The notes under the pieces are model-generated. The model did not search any database and was not told where the DNA came from. It saw only the letters and a program-made list of their open reading frames with translations. A DNA stretch of 64,000 nucleotides from Rhizobium sp. CCGE 510. GTDB taxonomy: Bacteria > Pseudomonadota > Alphaproteobacteria > Rhizobiales > Rhizobiaceae. This document shows positions 26,390 to 34,020 of this stretch, in pieces (within the stretch, counting starts at the first letter, position 1; each line of letters begins with the position of its first letter). Where the stretch lies: the NCBI RefSeq assembly GCF_000292525.1, contig NZ_AEYF01000045.1:620001-684000 (forward strand), written 5' to 3'. Both the position numbers and the translations under genes were made by a program.

Positions 26390-27124
26390 ATGCAGCGGTT
26401 GCGGGACATGTGGACGAGGGAGGGGCCGGGCATTCCAAAGGATGCTCCGAAGAGGACCGGTGTTGCGCTGTTTGCCGAGATCCTCGCCCGCGAATGGTGG
26501 GAGATGGTCAAGCTGAACATCCTGTTCATCCTGGCTTCGCTCTTCGTCGTAACGCTGCCGGCCGCGCTCGCCGCCATGGCCCGCGTCTCCGTGGCCTTCG
26601 TGGAGGATCGGAACACCTATCTCCTCAGGGAGTTCACGGAAGCTTTTCTGCGCTACTTCTGGCGCGCCACCGCCTGGGGCCTGACACTGACGGGCGCTCT
26701 TGCAATCTGCACATATGCGATCGTGACCTATGCCGCCGGCGCGCGGGGCAACCTCCTGCTGAGCGCCCCGCTGACGATCGGGCTCGCCGCCGCCGCCTTC
26801 GTCGCGGTATTCGCCTGCCATCTCATCGTTTTGATGGTGATGCGCGATTTGCCGGCTCTCCGACTGCTGCGGCTCGCGGCGCTTGCCTCCGTCATCCGTC
26901 CGTTCCCGGCGCTTGCAGCGCTCGCCTTCGCCTCGGTCCTGTGGCTGACGCATATCCTCTTCTATCCGGTTTCGGTGTTCATGCCGGCGACCTTCAATTT
27001 TTCACTCGGAATGTTCGCCGTCGCCTTCGGCGTCCATCGGGCGGCGGTGTTGGTGCTGGACTTGCCGGAGGCGACGCAGCCGCGCCGTAAACCGCATGCA
27101 CAAGACGCTTCATACGATAACTGA
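26390..27124 (+). CDS. DUF624 (YesL-like) membrane protein
   Basis: 244 residues with about five hydrophobic segments (for example MVKLNILFILASLFVVTLPA) and the charged stretch FAEILAREWWEMVKLN that is typical near the start of DUF624 proteins. The family is named after Bacillus subtilis YesL, encoded in the rhamnogalacturonan utilisation region, and is usually found beside CUT1 sugar transporters. Its molecular role is unknown. Here it lies 20 bp after the ATPase gene and 31 bp before the binding-protein gene, inside the transport operon, which suggests an accessory role in uptake. Confidence 0.85.
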   Translation: MQRLRDMWTREGPGIPKDAPKRTGVALFAEILAREWWEMVKLNILFILASLFVVTLPAALAAMARVSVAFVEDRNTYLLREFTEAFLRYFWRATAWGLTLTGALAICTYAIVTYAAGARGNLLLSAPLTIGLAAAAFVAVFACHLIVLMVMRDLPALRLLRLAALASVIRPFPALAALAFASVLWLTHILFYPVSVFMPATFNFSLGMFAVAFGVHRAAVLVLDLPEATQPRRKPHAQDASYDN

Positions 27125-27155
27125 TGCAGAAACGATCCAGGGAAGGAGAACAGCA

Positions 27156-28430
27156 ATGTATATGGATAAATTCGGGAGGACGGTGAAACTTGCCGTGGCA
27201 GGCTTCACGCTGGCAGCAGCAACGGCCGGCGCTGCACTTGCTGAAGACGCGGTGACGCTGAAATGGGCTTTGTGGGACTGGGACAAGACCGCCTATTACA
27301 AACCGCTGATCGAGACCTATCAGGCCAAGCATCCGAACGTGAAATTCGAGCCGATGGATCTCGGCTCGCAGGACTACCAGCAGATGATCTCGACGCAGCT
27401 AACCGGCGGCTCGAAAGATATCGACATCGTCACCATCAAGGATGTACCAGGCTATACCAATCTGGTGCGTGCCGGTAACATCGCCGATCTCAGCAGCTTC
27501 GTCACCGAACAGAAAATCGATCCGGCGCCCTATGGCGGCCTGATCGAGGAACTGACCATCGACGGCAAGCTCTATTCCCTGCCGTTCCGATCCGACTTCT
27601 GGATCGTCTATTACAACAAAGACATCTTCGACAAATCAGGCGTCCCCTACCCCACCAATGACATGACCTGGGCGCAGTTCGACGCGACCGCCGAGAAGCT
27701 TTCCGGCGGCATGGGCGCCAACAAGACCTATGGCGCGCTGCTGCACACCTGGCGTTCGACGGTCCAGCTGCCCGGTATCCTCGACGGGAAACACACGCTC
27801 GTCGATGGCGACTACGCCTTCCTGAAGCCTTGGTACGAGCGAGCACTCACCCTGCAGAAAGACGGCGCCATTCCCTCCTATGCCTTCCTGAAGACGTCGA
27901 ACACCCACTATTCGGCGCTCTTCTTCAACGGCACGATCGGCATGCTGCCAATGGGCACATGGTTCGTCGGCACCCAGATCGCCAAGGTGAAATCGGGTGA
28001 ATCGAAGAGCAAGAACTGGGGAATCGTGAAATTCCCGCATCCGGACGGCGTGGCGGCCGGTACCACGGCTGCGCAGATCTCGGGGCTGGCGGTCAACGCC
28101 AATTCCGACCACAAGGCTGCCGCGCTCGACTTCATCAAGTTCGTCACCGGCCCCGAGGGCGCGGCAGTCATCGCATCGACGGGCACCTTCCCGGCCCTCA
28201 AGACCGCTGACGTCAGCGCAAAGATCGCCGCGACGCCAGGCTTCCCTGAGGACGCGGCCAGCAAGGAGGCGTTGATACCGTCGAAAGCCTATCTGGAGAT
28301 GGCGGTCAACCCGAATGCCGCCAAGATCGAGGTTGTGCTCAACCGCGTCCATGACGCGATGATGACCGACAACACCTCAATCGACGACGGCTTGAAGGAA
28401 ATGACCGAAGGCGTGAAGGCCATCAAGTAG
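27156..28430 (+). CDS. Carbohydrate ABC transporter substrate-binding protein (family 1)
   Basis: 424 residues from the ATG at 27156, preceded by GGAAGGAGAACAGCA. Signal peptide MYMDKFGRTVKLAVAGFTLA, cleaved near GAALA-ED. Family-1 features are LKWALWDWDKTAYYKPLIET, LYSLPFRSDFWIVYYNKDIF and FFNGTIGMLPMGTWFVG. The abundance of aromatic residues near the hinge fits an oligosaccharide ligand. It is the periplasmic receptor of the cluster's transporter; unusually it is encoded after the permeases, GH88 and ATPase genes. A GC-rich stem-loop follows before the DUF2264 gene. Confidence 0.93.
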   Translation: MYMDKFGRTVKLAVAGFTLAAATAGAALAEDAVTLKWALWDWDKTAYYKPLIETYQAKHPNVKFEPMDLGSQDYQQMISTQLTGGSKDIDIVTIKDVPGYTNLVRAGNIADLSSFVTEQKIDPAPYGGLIEELTIDGKLYSLPFRSDFWIVYYNKDIFDKSGVPYPTNDMTWAQFDATAEKLSGGMGANKTYGALLHTWRSTVQLPGILDGKHTLVDGDYAFLKPWYERALTLQKDGAIPSYAFLKTSNTHYSALFFNGTIGMLPMGTWFVGTQIAKVKSGESKSKNWGIVKFPHPDGVAAGTTAAQISGLAVNANSDHKAAALDFIKFVTGPEGAAVIASTGTFPALKTADVSAKIAATPGFPEDAASKEALIPSKAYLEMAVNPNAAKIEVVLNRVHDAMMTDNTSIDDGLKEMTEGVKAIK

Positions 28431-28447
28431 ACCTCGCAAAATGTCAA

Positions 28448-28478
28448 CGGCCGCGGATCATCACATGCCCCGCGGCCG
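28448..28478 (+). promoter_or_regulatory. Stem-loop after the binding-protein gene
   Basis: Nine-base GC arms (CGGCCGCGG at 28448-28456 and its complement at 28470-28478) with a 13-base loop lie 17 bases after the stop codon. It has the same position as stem-loops after other binding-protein genes in this window. A short CCTATTT follows, so partial termination is possible. Confidence 0.6.
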
Positions 28479-28507
28479 ATCCTATTTCAGGAAAAATCGA
28501 GCTGACG

Positions 28508-30358
28508 ATGATATATGATCCCACCAGGGCCAACCCGCTTTTCGGCAATCCCCTGAAGACGCGCGATGATCTGGCAAAGGCAGTCAACGACCTCGTCGAG
28601 CCGCTTCTACCCTATTTTTCCGAAGGCGGCGCGCGTGTCCGCCTGGGTGCCACCGGCGCGATCTTCGACCGGGCGGCAGCGGATATGGAAGGATTTGCGC
28701 GGCCACTGTGGGGCATCGTCCCGCTGGCGGCCGGCGGTGGCCATTTCCCGCATTGGGATCTCTATCGGCGCGGGCTGTCGAACGGGACCAATCCTAATCA
28801 TCCTGAATATTGGGGCGATCTTGCCGACCGCAATCAGCGGCTGGTCGAGCTGGCTGCCGTCGGCTTCGCATTGGCGCTGGTTCCCGAACATATCTGGGAG
28901 CCGCTGAGCGATAGTCAGAAGAAGACGGTCGCCGCCTATCTCGTCGCGGCACGAGAGCTGGAATTCATCGACAACAATTGGAAGTTCTTCCGCGTCCTCA
29001 TCGATCTCGGGCTGGAGCGCGTGGGTGTCGCGTTCGACCGTGCGAAAACGCTGACCTATCTCGACGAGCTCGAGGCTTTCGATCTCGGCGAAGGCTGGTA
29101 TCGCGACGGCCCAGTGCGGCGGGTCGATCATTACATCCCCTTCGCCATGCATTTCTATGGCCTGATCTATGCCGTGCTGGCGCGTGGCGACGAGGCGCGC
29201 AAGGACCGTTTCCGCGAGCGCGCCCGGACCTTCGCCGGGGATATCCGCCATTGGTTCGGCCCCGATGGCCCAGCACTTGCCTTTGGCCGCAGCCAGGCCT
29301 ACCGCTTCGCAGCCGGCGGCTTCTGGGGCGCACTTGCGCTTGCCGGCGTCGAAGCGTTGCCGTGGGCCGAAATCAAGGGCTACTACATGCGCCATATCCG
29401 CTGGTGGTCGGCCATGCCGATTGCCGATCGCGACGGCGTGCTCTCCATCGGCTACGGCTATCCGAACCTCTTGATGAGCGAGAGCTACAATTCTCCAGGC
29501 TCGCCCTATTGGGCGCTGAAATTCTTCCTGCCGCTCGCACTTGCGGGGGATCATCCGTTCTGGACCGCCGAGGAAGCGCCGCAGCCCGAATTTCCGGAGC
29601 CGGTTACGTTGACGCAAGCGGGAATGGTCGCCATGCACACGCCGGGAAACGTGGTCGTGCTCTCCTCCGGCCAGCAGCACGACAAGATGCGCGGCGCCAA
29701 CGAGAAATATTCGAAATTCGTCTACTCCACGCGCTACGCCTTCAACATCGAAGCCGACGACCGGAATTTTTCGGCCGCAAGCTTCGACGGCATGCTCGGC
29801 CTCTCCGACGACGGCGTTCATTTCCGGATGCGGGAAACCCTCGAAGAGGCGCTGATAGCAGGCGACCGGCTCTACTCGCGCTGGCGCCCCTGGAACGATG
29901 TCCCCATCGAGACCTGGCTCGTTCCCGCAAAACCCTGGCACATTCGCATCCACCGCATCGCCACGCCGCGGGCGCTGAGCACAGTCGAGGGCGGCTTTGC
30001 GATCGAACGCGCGGATTTCAATGCCGATCGATCCGAACAGGCAAAAGGCCGAGCTGTCTGGTACGGCCAGACCGACGTCAGCGCCATCGTGGATCTGTCT
30101 CCACATCCGAGGGCCGGCCACGCGATGAGCCCGATCCCAAACACCAACCTCATCCACGCCAAGACCCTGCTGCCGCAGTTGCGCGGCGAAATCGGCGCGG
30201 GGACAACCGTACTCGTCACCGCGGCGATGGCTTTGCCCAGCGAGGAGAACTGGGCAGAGGCGCTCGCCGTTCCGCCGGTTTGCCCGCATCTTGACGAACT
30301 GGAGCGGCACTTTCGCGAAAATGGCGTGCGCGTGCCGGCCTTTGCGCTGCTGATGTAG
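28508..30358 (+). CDS. DUF2264 family protein
   Basis: 616 residues matching the two-part DUF2264 family: an N-terminal alpha/alpha-toroid-like half with NPLKTRDDLAKAVNDLVEPL, then HFPHWDLYRRGLSNGTNPNH, the DNNWKFFRVLIDLGLERVG stretch and WYRDGPVRRVDHYIPFAMHF, and a C-terminal beta-rich half (VVLSSGQQHDKMRGANEKYS, RETLEEALIAGDRLYSRWRP). The family often accompanies uronate or rhamnogalacturonan degradation genes; an activity on oligosaccharides is suspected from fold and context but I know of no firm assignment. No signal peptide. It is the last gene of the rightward operon, followed by an inverted repeat. Confidence 0.85.
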   Translation: MIYDPTRANPLFGNPLKTRDDLAKAVNDLVEPLLPYFSEGGARVRLGATGAIFDRAAADMEGFARPLWGIVPLAAGGGHFPHWDLYRRGLSNGTNPNHPEYWGDLADRNQRLVELAAVGFALALVPEHIWEPLSDSQKKTVAAYLVAARELEFIDNNWKFFRVLIDLGLERVGVAFDRAKTLTYLDELEAFDLGEGWYRDGPVRRVDHYIPFAMHFYGLIYAVLARGDEARKDRFRERARTFAGDIRHWFGPDGPALAFGRSQAYRFAAGGFWGALALAGVEALPWAEIKGYYMRHIRWWSAMPIADRDGVLSIGYGYPNLLMSESYNSPGSPYWALKFFLPLALAGDHPFWTAEEAPQPEFPEPVTLTQAGMVAMHTPGNVVVLSSGQQHDKMRGANEKYSKFVYSTRYAFNIEADDRNFSAASFDGMLGLSDDGVHFRMRETLEEALIAGDRLYSRWRPWNDVPIETWLVPAKPWHIRIHRIATPRALSTVEGGFAIERADFNADRSEQAKGRAVWYGQTDVSAIVDLSPHPRAGHAMSPIPNTNLIHAKTLLPQLRGEIGAGTTVLVTAAMALPSEENWAEALAVPPVCPHLDELERHFRENGVRVPAFALLM

Positions 30359-30409
30359 CTGCACCCCCCACCTCATTGCGCTTTCGCGCATCACATCATG
30401 GATCGCGCC

Positions 30410-30444
30410 ACTGCAAGTTGGTTAGCGGTTGACCAACTTGCAGT
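30410..30444 (+). terminator. Inverted repeat closing the polysaccharide operon
   Basis: Perfect 12-base arms (ACTGCAAGTTGG at 30410-30421 and its complement at 30433-30444) with an 11-base loop lie about 50 bp after the DUF2264 stop and are followed by TTGAAGC. It is the best terminator candidate between this operon and the toxin-antitoxin pair. Confidence 0.6.
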
Positions 30445-30526
30445 TTGAAGCTTATCATCACTGAGATTTCGCAGGGTCGCTCCAGTGCTGTCCGCGCATA
30501 ATAGATCAAACAACGAGAGAACCGTC

Positions 30527-30769
30527 ATGGCGGTTACAGTCAAGGTCGCCGAAGCAAAGACCCATCTGTCCGAATTGCTGGCCAAGGTCGAAGCCGGTGA
30601 AGAGGTCATCATCTCTCGCGGCAACAAACCCGTTGCCCGGCTTTCGCGCATTCGCCGCGAAAACGACATCGACGCGCTGATCGCCGAGATCAAGGCGCAG
30701 CGCGCCGGCCGTCATCTCACGACTCAGGAAGAAATCCGCGAGTGGCGCGACGAAGGCCGACGCTACTGA
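30527..30769 (+). CDS. Phd/YefM-type antitoxin
   Basis: 80 residues: an N-terminal Phd/YefM fold (VTVKVAEAKTHLSELLAKVE, VIISRGNKPVARLSRI) that binds operator DNA, then a flexible tail (LTTQEEIREWRDEGRRY) of the sort that wraps the toxin. The ATG at 30527 has AACGAGAGAACC upstream. Its TGA overlaps the toxin ATG by one base, the usual coupling of antitoxin to toxin. Autoregulation is likely. Confidence 0.9.
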   Translation: MAVTVKVAEAKTHLSELLAKVEAGEEVIISRGNKPVARLSRIRRENDIDALIAEIKAQRAGRHLTTQEEIREWRDEGRRY

Positions 30770-31191
30770 TGTCCTTTGTCCTCGACGCTTCCATCGCCGC
30801 CGCCTGGTTTCTTCCAGACGAACAGCACGAGGCAGCCGACCGACTGATGTCCGATCTCAGCACTACGGTTGGATTGGTGCCGACGTTGTTCTGGTTCGAA
30901 ACCCGCAGTCTATTTCTGATGGCCGAGCGTCGGGGGCGGCTTCGATCCGGCGAGGCGCTCCTGCTCATGACGCAATTACGCGGACTGTCCCTGGAGGACG
31001 CCGGATCGGGAGGCGACAGCCTGATACTTGATCTGGCGAGCCACTACGGACTGACGGGATATAACGCGAGTTACGTCGCCTTGGCGAAAACACGGGACCT
31101 GCCTCTGGCGACGGCCGACCGAAAGATGGCGGACGCCGCACGTAGGGAAGGCATCACCATCCTCGGACCACTCGACGGTCGTGAGGCCTAA
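30769..31191 (+). CDS. VapC-type PIN-domain toxin with an Asp-to-Asn change
   Basis: 140 residues with the PIN pattern of VapC ribonucleases: Asp6 (FVLDASIAAAWF), Glu44 (FWFETRS) and Asp117 (TADRKM). The third acidic residue, normally Asp in a YDA/Y-type motif, is Asn99 here (TGYNASYVALA, codon AAC). Metal binding and catalysis may therefore be weakened, or the site may be met by other residues. It is coupled to a Phd-type antitoxin. The stop codon overlaps that of the convergent HIT gene, so there is no room for a terminator between them. Confidence 0.9.
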   Translation: MSFVLDASIAAAWFLPDEQHEAADRLMSDLSTTVGLVPTLFWFETRSLFLMAERRGRLRSGEALLLMTQLRGLSLEDAGSGGDSLILDLASHYGLTGYNASYVALAKTRDLPLATADRKMADAARREGITILGPLDGREA

Positions 31192-31697
31192 CTGCGATTA
31201 GTCAGATCGGAATAGTAAGCTTCAGCGATCTGCTGCGCCAGTTCTGCCATTTGATCGTCGGGTATCTGCAGAACGCCATGTTCGCCCATCAACGCGTGGT
31301 ATTGCTGCTCCCCAAGCGGCACGCCCGAAGGCAAGGGAACGACGTAAAAATGTAAATGGCTATTGGCTTGCTGACTGCCGAGCGAAAGGACATAAATTCG
31401 CTCGGCATCGAACACCCTTTTGAGGGCACGAGACAAGATATGCACCTTCTCCTGTAGTCGCAGGTATTCATCGGTCGACATGTCTCGCGCCAGATCCTCA
31501 CGATGCTCCCTCGGACAGACAAGGCAATAGCCAGGTAAAGTGGGGTACTTGCTCAGGAAAATGATCGTCTCATCGTCTTCAAAAACGCGATGGTGAAAAA
31601 AAGCGGGGTCGTTCCTGACCAAGCCGCAGATAAAGCATGGCCTTGTTCCGATGTCGTCCACATAGGCTTTGAGATCAAATGCTTCGCGTTCGACCAT
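31188..31697 (-). CDS. HIT-family protein with degenerate histidine triad
   Basis: 169 residues from the ATG at 31697. It has the CxxC zinc-knuckle element near the start (RPCFICGLVRND, Cys21/Cys24), the LSKYPTLPGYCLVCPREHRED strand-loop and a C-terminal SHLHFYVVPLP. In the classical HIT motif (HxHxHxx) the third position is His, but here it is Tyr118 (H114-L-H116-F-Y118). HIT proteins hydrolyse or transfer nucleotides; the middle His116, the catalytic one, is kept, so activity is still possible. It is convergent with VapC, their stop codons overlapping at 31188-31191. Confidence 0.88.
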   Translation of the reverse strand: MVEREAFDLKAYVDDIGTRPCFICGLVRNDPAFFHHRVFEDDETIIFLSKYPTLPGYCLVCPREHREDLARDMSTDEYLRLQEKVHILSRALKRVFDAERIYVLSLGSQQANSHLHFYVVPLPSGVPLGEQQYHALMGEHGVLQIPDDQMAELAQQIAEAYYSDLTNRS

Positions 31698-31947
31698 TCT
31701 GAACCTCTGCCATCTCACCTGCGGCTGCGGTCGCGAACCCCGGAACTATCACAAAAGCCGTTCTCGGGAAACGAACACAGCGGCCAAACCCGCGGACTAT
31801 AGTATATTTGGATTACTCCGGATAATTATATTTATATAATTGACGCACCGATCGTAAACGTCCGCTCAACGCAATATTGTTGAACCGCAACTTAGTAAAG
31901 CGTAGTGATGTACTCGGCTTTCATTTTCCAATCCAGAGGAGGAGGCA

Positions 31948-32211
31948 ATGCCTACAATAATGGCCTATCACAAAGTCAAGAACACAAAACACTGGCTCGC
32001 TTCACCTATGCGAAAACAGGTATTCGAACCGATCGGCGTCACCAACATTCGCACGTTTATAGACCCGCAAACGTCTAACCGCGTCGGCCTGGTCATGGAC
32101 GTCGCCGATATGGAAAAGTTGATGGCCTTCATGCAGACCAAGGCAGCGGCCGACGCGATGGCGCATGACGGCGTCTTGCCCGAGACCCTGGTTTTACTCG
32201 TTCAATCGTGA
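31948..32211 (+). CDS. Small unknown protein, 87 residues
   Basis: A strong AGAGGAGGAGGCA site precedes the ATG. The sequence (YHKVKNTKHWLASPMRKQVF, VGLVMDVADMEKLMAFMQT) alternates strands and helices in a way that suggests a ferredoxin-like alpha/beta barrel fold. It lies 45 bp ahead of another small protein of similar size and apparent fold, so the two may form a heteromer or arise from duplication. Function unknown. Confidence 0.7.
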   Translation: MPTIMAYHKVKNTKHWLASPMRKQVFEPIGVTNIRTFIDPQTSNRVGLVMDVADMEKLMAFMQTKAAADAMAHDGVLPETLVLLVQS

Positions 32212-32256
32212 CACGCGTCCCGACCAAACCTGAAAAATTCAACGCGGGAGGATGAT

Positions 32257-32526
32257 ATGACAACATTGTTCGTGCGGCACGAGGTCTCCGACTACGCCGC
32301 TTGGCGCAAGATATATGATGGGTTTTCTCCGGTGCAGAAGGCCAACGGGGTGATGGCGCAAGCCGTTTATCGCGCGATCGACAATCCGAACGATATTACC
32401 GTCACCCACGAGTTTGCCACGCTGGAAGCGGCTCAGGCATTCAGCAAGCTTGACGAGCTGAAAACGGCGATGCGTACAGGAGGCGTGCTCGGCGCCCCGA
32501 CGGTTTGGTTTACCAACAAAGCGTGA
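32257..32526 (+). CDS. Small dimeric alpha/beta-barrel-like protein
   Basis: 89 residues; GCGGGAGGATGAT precedes the ATG. LFVRHEVSDYAAWRKIYDGF and FATLEAAQAFSKLDELKTAM resemble antibiotic-biosynthesis-monooxygenase/cyclase-type proteins, which bind small organic molecules or haem as dimers. It is probably co-transcribed with the 87-residue gene upstream. Its 3' end overlaps the convergent gene at 32510 by 17 bp. The substrate is unknown. Confidence 0.75.
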   Translation: MTTLFVRHEVSDYAAWRKIYDGFSPVQKANGVMAQAVYRAIDNPNDITVTHEFATLEAAQAFSKLDELKTAMRTGGVLGAPTVWFTNKA

Positions 32527-32821
32527 AATCAGCCGATTGCCGAGCTCGGTGATGATCGCCAACGAACCGGGCCAATTTATTGCCCCTCAGGTCGCGCAGG
32601 AGATCCAGGCCGCGCTGGTATTTTTCCGTGTTCTTTCCGGCCTGTTCGGCCTGCCGGAGATTGTCTTCGAGGTCGGCCTGTTTGACCGGCAGGGCCAGCG
32701 GGTTTGATGCCGCACGTCTGACGAAGTCGTCATCCGGCTCGTCCGTCCGCCGCGTCAAAGCGTCCTCCGGCGAGATAATCGCCGGCGGGAAGCCTTGCGG
32801 TCTTATCAGCCTGCCCTCCAT
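32510..32821 (-). CDS. Small hypothetical protein, 103 residues
   Basis: Reverse-strand frame with balanced composition (LIRPQGFPPAIISPEDALT, DDDFVRRAASNPLALPVKQA, RQAEQAGKNTEKYQRGLDLL), charged and mostly helical. It lies 45 bp after the DUF2934 gene in the same orientation and is probably the last gene of a small operon. The GGGGCGC in front of the ATG is a weak ribosome-binding site, so the start is uncertain. No family recognised. Confidence 0.5.
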   Translation of the reverse strand: MEGRLIRPQGFPPAIISPEDALTRRTDEPDDDFVRRAASNPLALPVKQADLEDNLRQAEQAGKNTEKYQRGLDLLRDLRGNKLARFVGDHHRARQSADFTLCW

Positions 32822-32866
32822 GCGCCCCGAGAGCGATGGATGGCGTGGTCGAGATGCTGCATGGAA

Positions 32867-33193
32867 TTACGGCCCTTCGGTCTTCCTGATCTTCCGTTGA
32901 GACGGCTTTTCACCTGTCGTCATCTCGATATCGGGAAGGATAGTCTCAGCGACCCGGCTGGGCTTAGGGGGTTGAGGATAGAGATCGCCGCTCTCACCGG
33001 CGCCTTGAAGCAGCGCCGCATCATCCCTGTCATCTTCATCAAGCAGGTCCTGGAGCGTCTCATGCTCATCCTCGCCGGCCAGTTCGTCCCAGGCTTGCAG
33101 CCAGTGGCGCTGGTCGGCGCCATCTGGCCGGCCCTCGGCCTCCCAGATCTCGTAGGCGCGGCGACGTATCTGCTCATGCTTGTCTGTAGCCAT
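32867..33193 (-). CDS. DUF2934 domain protein
   Basis: 108 residues. The N-terminal stretch HEQIRRRAYEIWEAEGRPDG followed by HWLQAWDEL is the DUF2934 signature (x-RAY-x-hW-E-x-EG-x-P-x-G...HW). The C-terminal half is acidic then proline-rich and probably disordered. GGAGGAAGTC precedes the ATG at 33193. Such genes are common in rhizobia and often belong to the general stress regulon. It follows the 33247-33600 gene, behind whose promoter-like GGAAC-N17-GTT element it may lie. Confidence 0.8.
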   Translation of the reverse strand: MATDKHEQIRRRAYEIWEAEGRPDGADQRHWLQAWDELAGEDEHETLQDLLDEDDRDDAALLQGAGESGDLYPQPPKPSRVAETILPDIEMTTGEKPSQRKIRKTEGP

Positions 33194-33246
33194 GACTTCC
33201 TCCAAGCGCATTCAGCGAGCCGTTTGAATAACGGCCGGACTGCCGC

Positions 33247-33600
33247 TCAGGGCGTATTGATGGTAGGAAGAAAATCCTCCACCTGTTTGCGCTCATCCTT
33301 TGAAAGAGTCTCCACCCTGTCCTTCCAGAAACGCTCAGCCTCCGGCGGATCCTCATCCCACTGGCGGACATCGGTGATATTGTCGTCAATTTTTGACCGG
33401 CGGCGACCGCCGAGGCTGAGATATTTCTTCGCAAGTTTCAGGCTTGGGGTTTCGGTGTCGCTGTCTTCGTTTATCACCGCGCTTACATTGCTGCGGGCAT
33501 TCTCCAACGTCCTGCGACGATCGTTCGCGGCCTGCTGCGTATCGGCGGAGCGCGCGTCGTCAGTGCCGCTTTCCGGCGGCACGGCGGATCTGGATATCAT
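33247..33600 (-). CDS. Small charged hypothetical protein
   Basis: 117 residues from ATG 33600 (GGAAGGACAAG upstream) or 124 from ATG 33621. A low-complexity charged N-terminal half is followed by SLKLAKKYLSLGGRRRSKID and WDEDPPEAERFWKDRVETLS, suggesting a short helical domain. No family recognised. It is the first gene behind a probable EcfG (RpoE2)-type promoter at 33644-33668 and is followed in the same direction by the DUF2934 and 103-residue genes, consistent with a stress-induced operon. Confidence 0.6.
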   Translation of the reverse strand: MISRSAVPPESGTDDARSADTQQAANDRRRTLENARSNVSAVINEDSDTETPSLKLAKKYLSLGGRRRSKIDDNITDVRQWDEDPPEAERFWKDRVETLSKDERKQVEDFLPTINTP

Positions 33601-33643
33601 ATTACTTGTCCTTCCGTTCATTCAAAGGATGTTGCAATCCGAT

Positions 33644-33668
33644 AACCCTCGCGGTTAGCGAGAGTTCC
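33644..33668 (-). promoter_or_regulatory. Probable EcfG/RpoE2 general-stress promoter
   Basis: On the reverse strand GGAAC (33668-33664) and GTT (33646-33644) are separated by exactly 17 bases, matching the alphaproteobacterial EcfG consensus GGAAC-N16/17-GTT. It lies 44 bp upstream of the ATG at 33600 and points at it. The spacer also contains an 8-bp inverted repeat (CTCGC/GCGAG). Confidence 0.6.
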
Positions 33669-33729
33669 GCCTACGGCAATGTTTTAAGCGGAGAATCGAG
33701 CGGGAGCACACGGCTGGTAATCCCAGCCA

Positions 33730-34020
33730 TCAATGAACGGCCATGCTCACCATCCGATGGGGGTGCACGGCCTCGAACTGCGAGATCATCGCCGTTGCCT
33801 GCAACAGCACGCGCTCGGCATTCTCGGAATCGTCACGGGCCAGTTCATCGGCATTGACCCAGATCGCTTCGGCCATGTTGATGGAAAGTTCTGCAAACTG
33901 CGCATCGCCCTCGACAAGGGCCTCACGTGCCGTGTCTTCCAGCGTGCGAGCGATATCGACGAAGACTTCCTCGCGTTCCTCAATGCTGAGGCCTTTGATT
34001 ATATTGGTCTTCTCTTCCAT
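33730..34020 (-). CDS. Small helical hypothetical protein, 96 residues
   Basis: From ATG 34020 the protein (IKGLSIEEREEVFVDIARTL, AELSINMAEAIWVNADELAR) is acidic and almost wholly helical, without membrane segments or cysteines. I do not recognise the family. It lies alone between the stress-type operon and the DUF6522 gene on the same strand. The site upstream (GGAGTGCGCGAT) is acceptable. Confidence 0.6.
   Translation of the reverse strand: MEEKTNIIKGLSIEEREEVFVDIARTLEDTAREALVEGDAQFAELSINMAEAIWVNADELARDDSENAERVLLQATAMISQFEAVHPHRMVSMAVH

Noticed and set aside
19352..30358. Naming the cluster as a rhamnogalacturonan (yes-type) locus
   Set aside because: YesL-like and DUF2264 proteins are suggestive, but no rhamnogalacturonan lyase (PL11) or rhamnosidase gene is present; the substrate is left open.
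28607..30394. Long leftward open frame opposite the DUF2264 gene
   Set aside because: Antisense shadow; the forward frame has clear family features and operon context.
32239..32562. Reverse frame opposite the 89-residue protein gene
   Set aside because: The forward gene has a strong ribosome-binding site and plausible fold; the reverse frame is its shadow.
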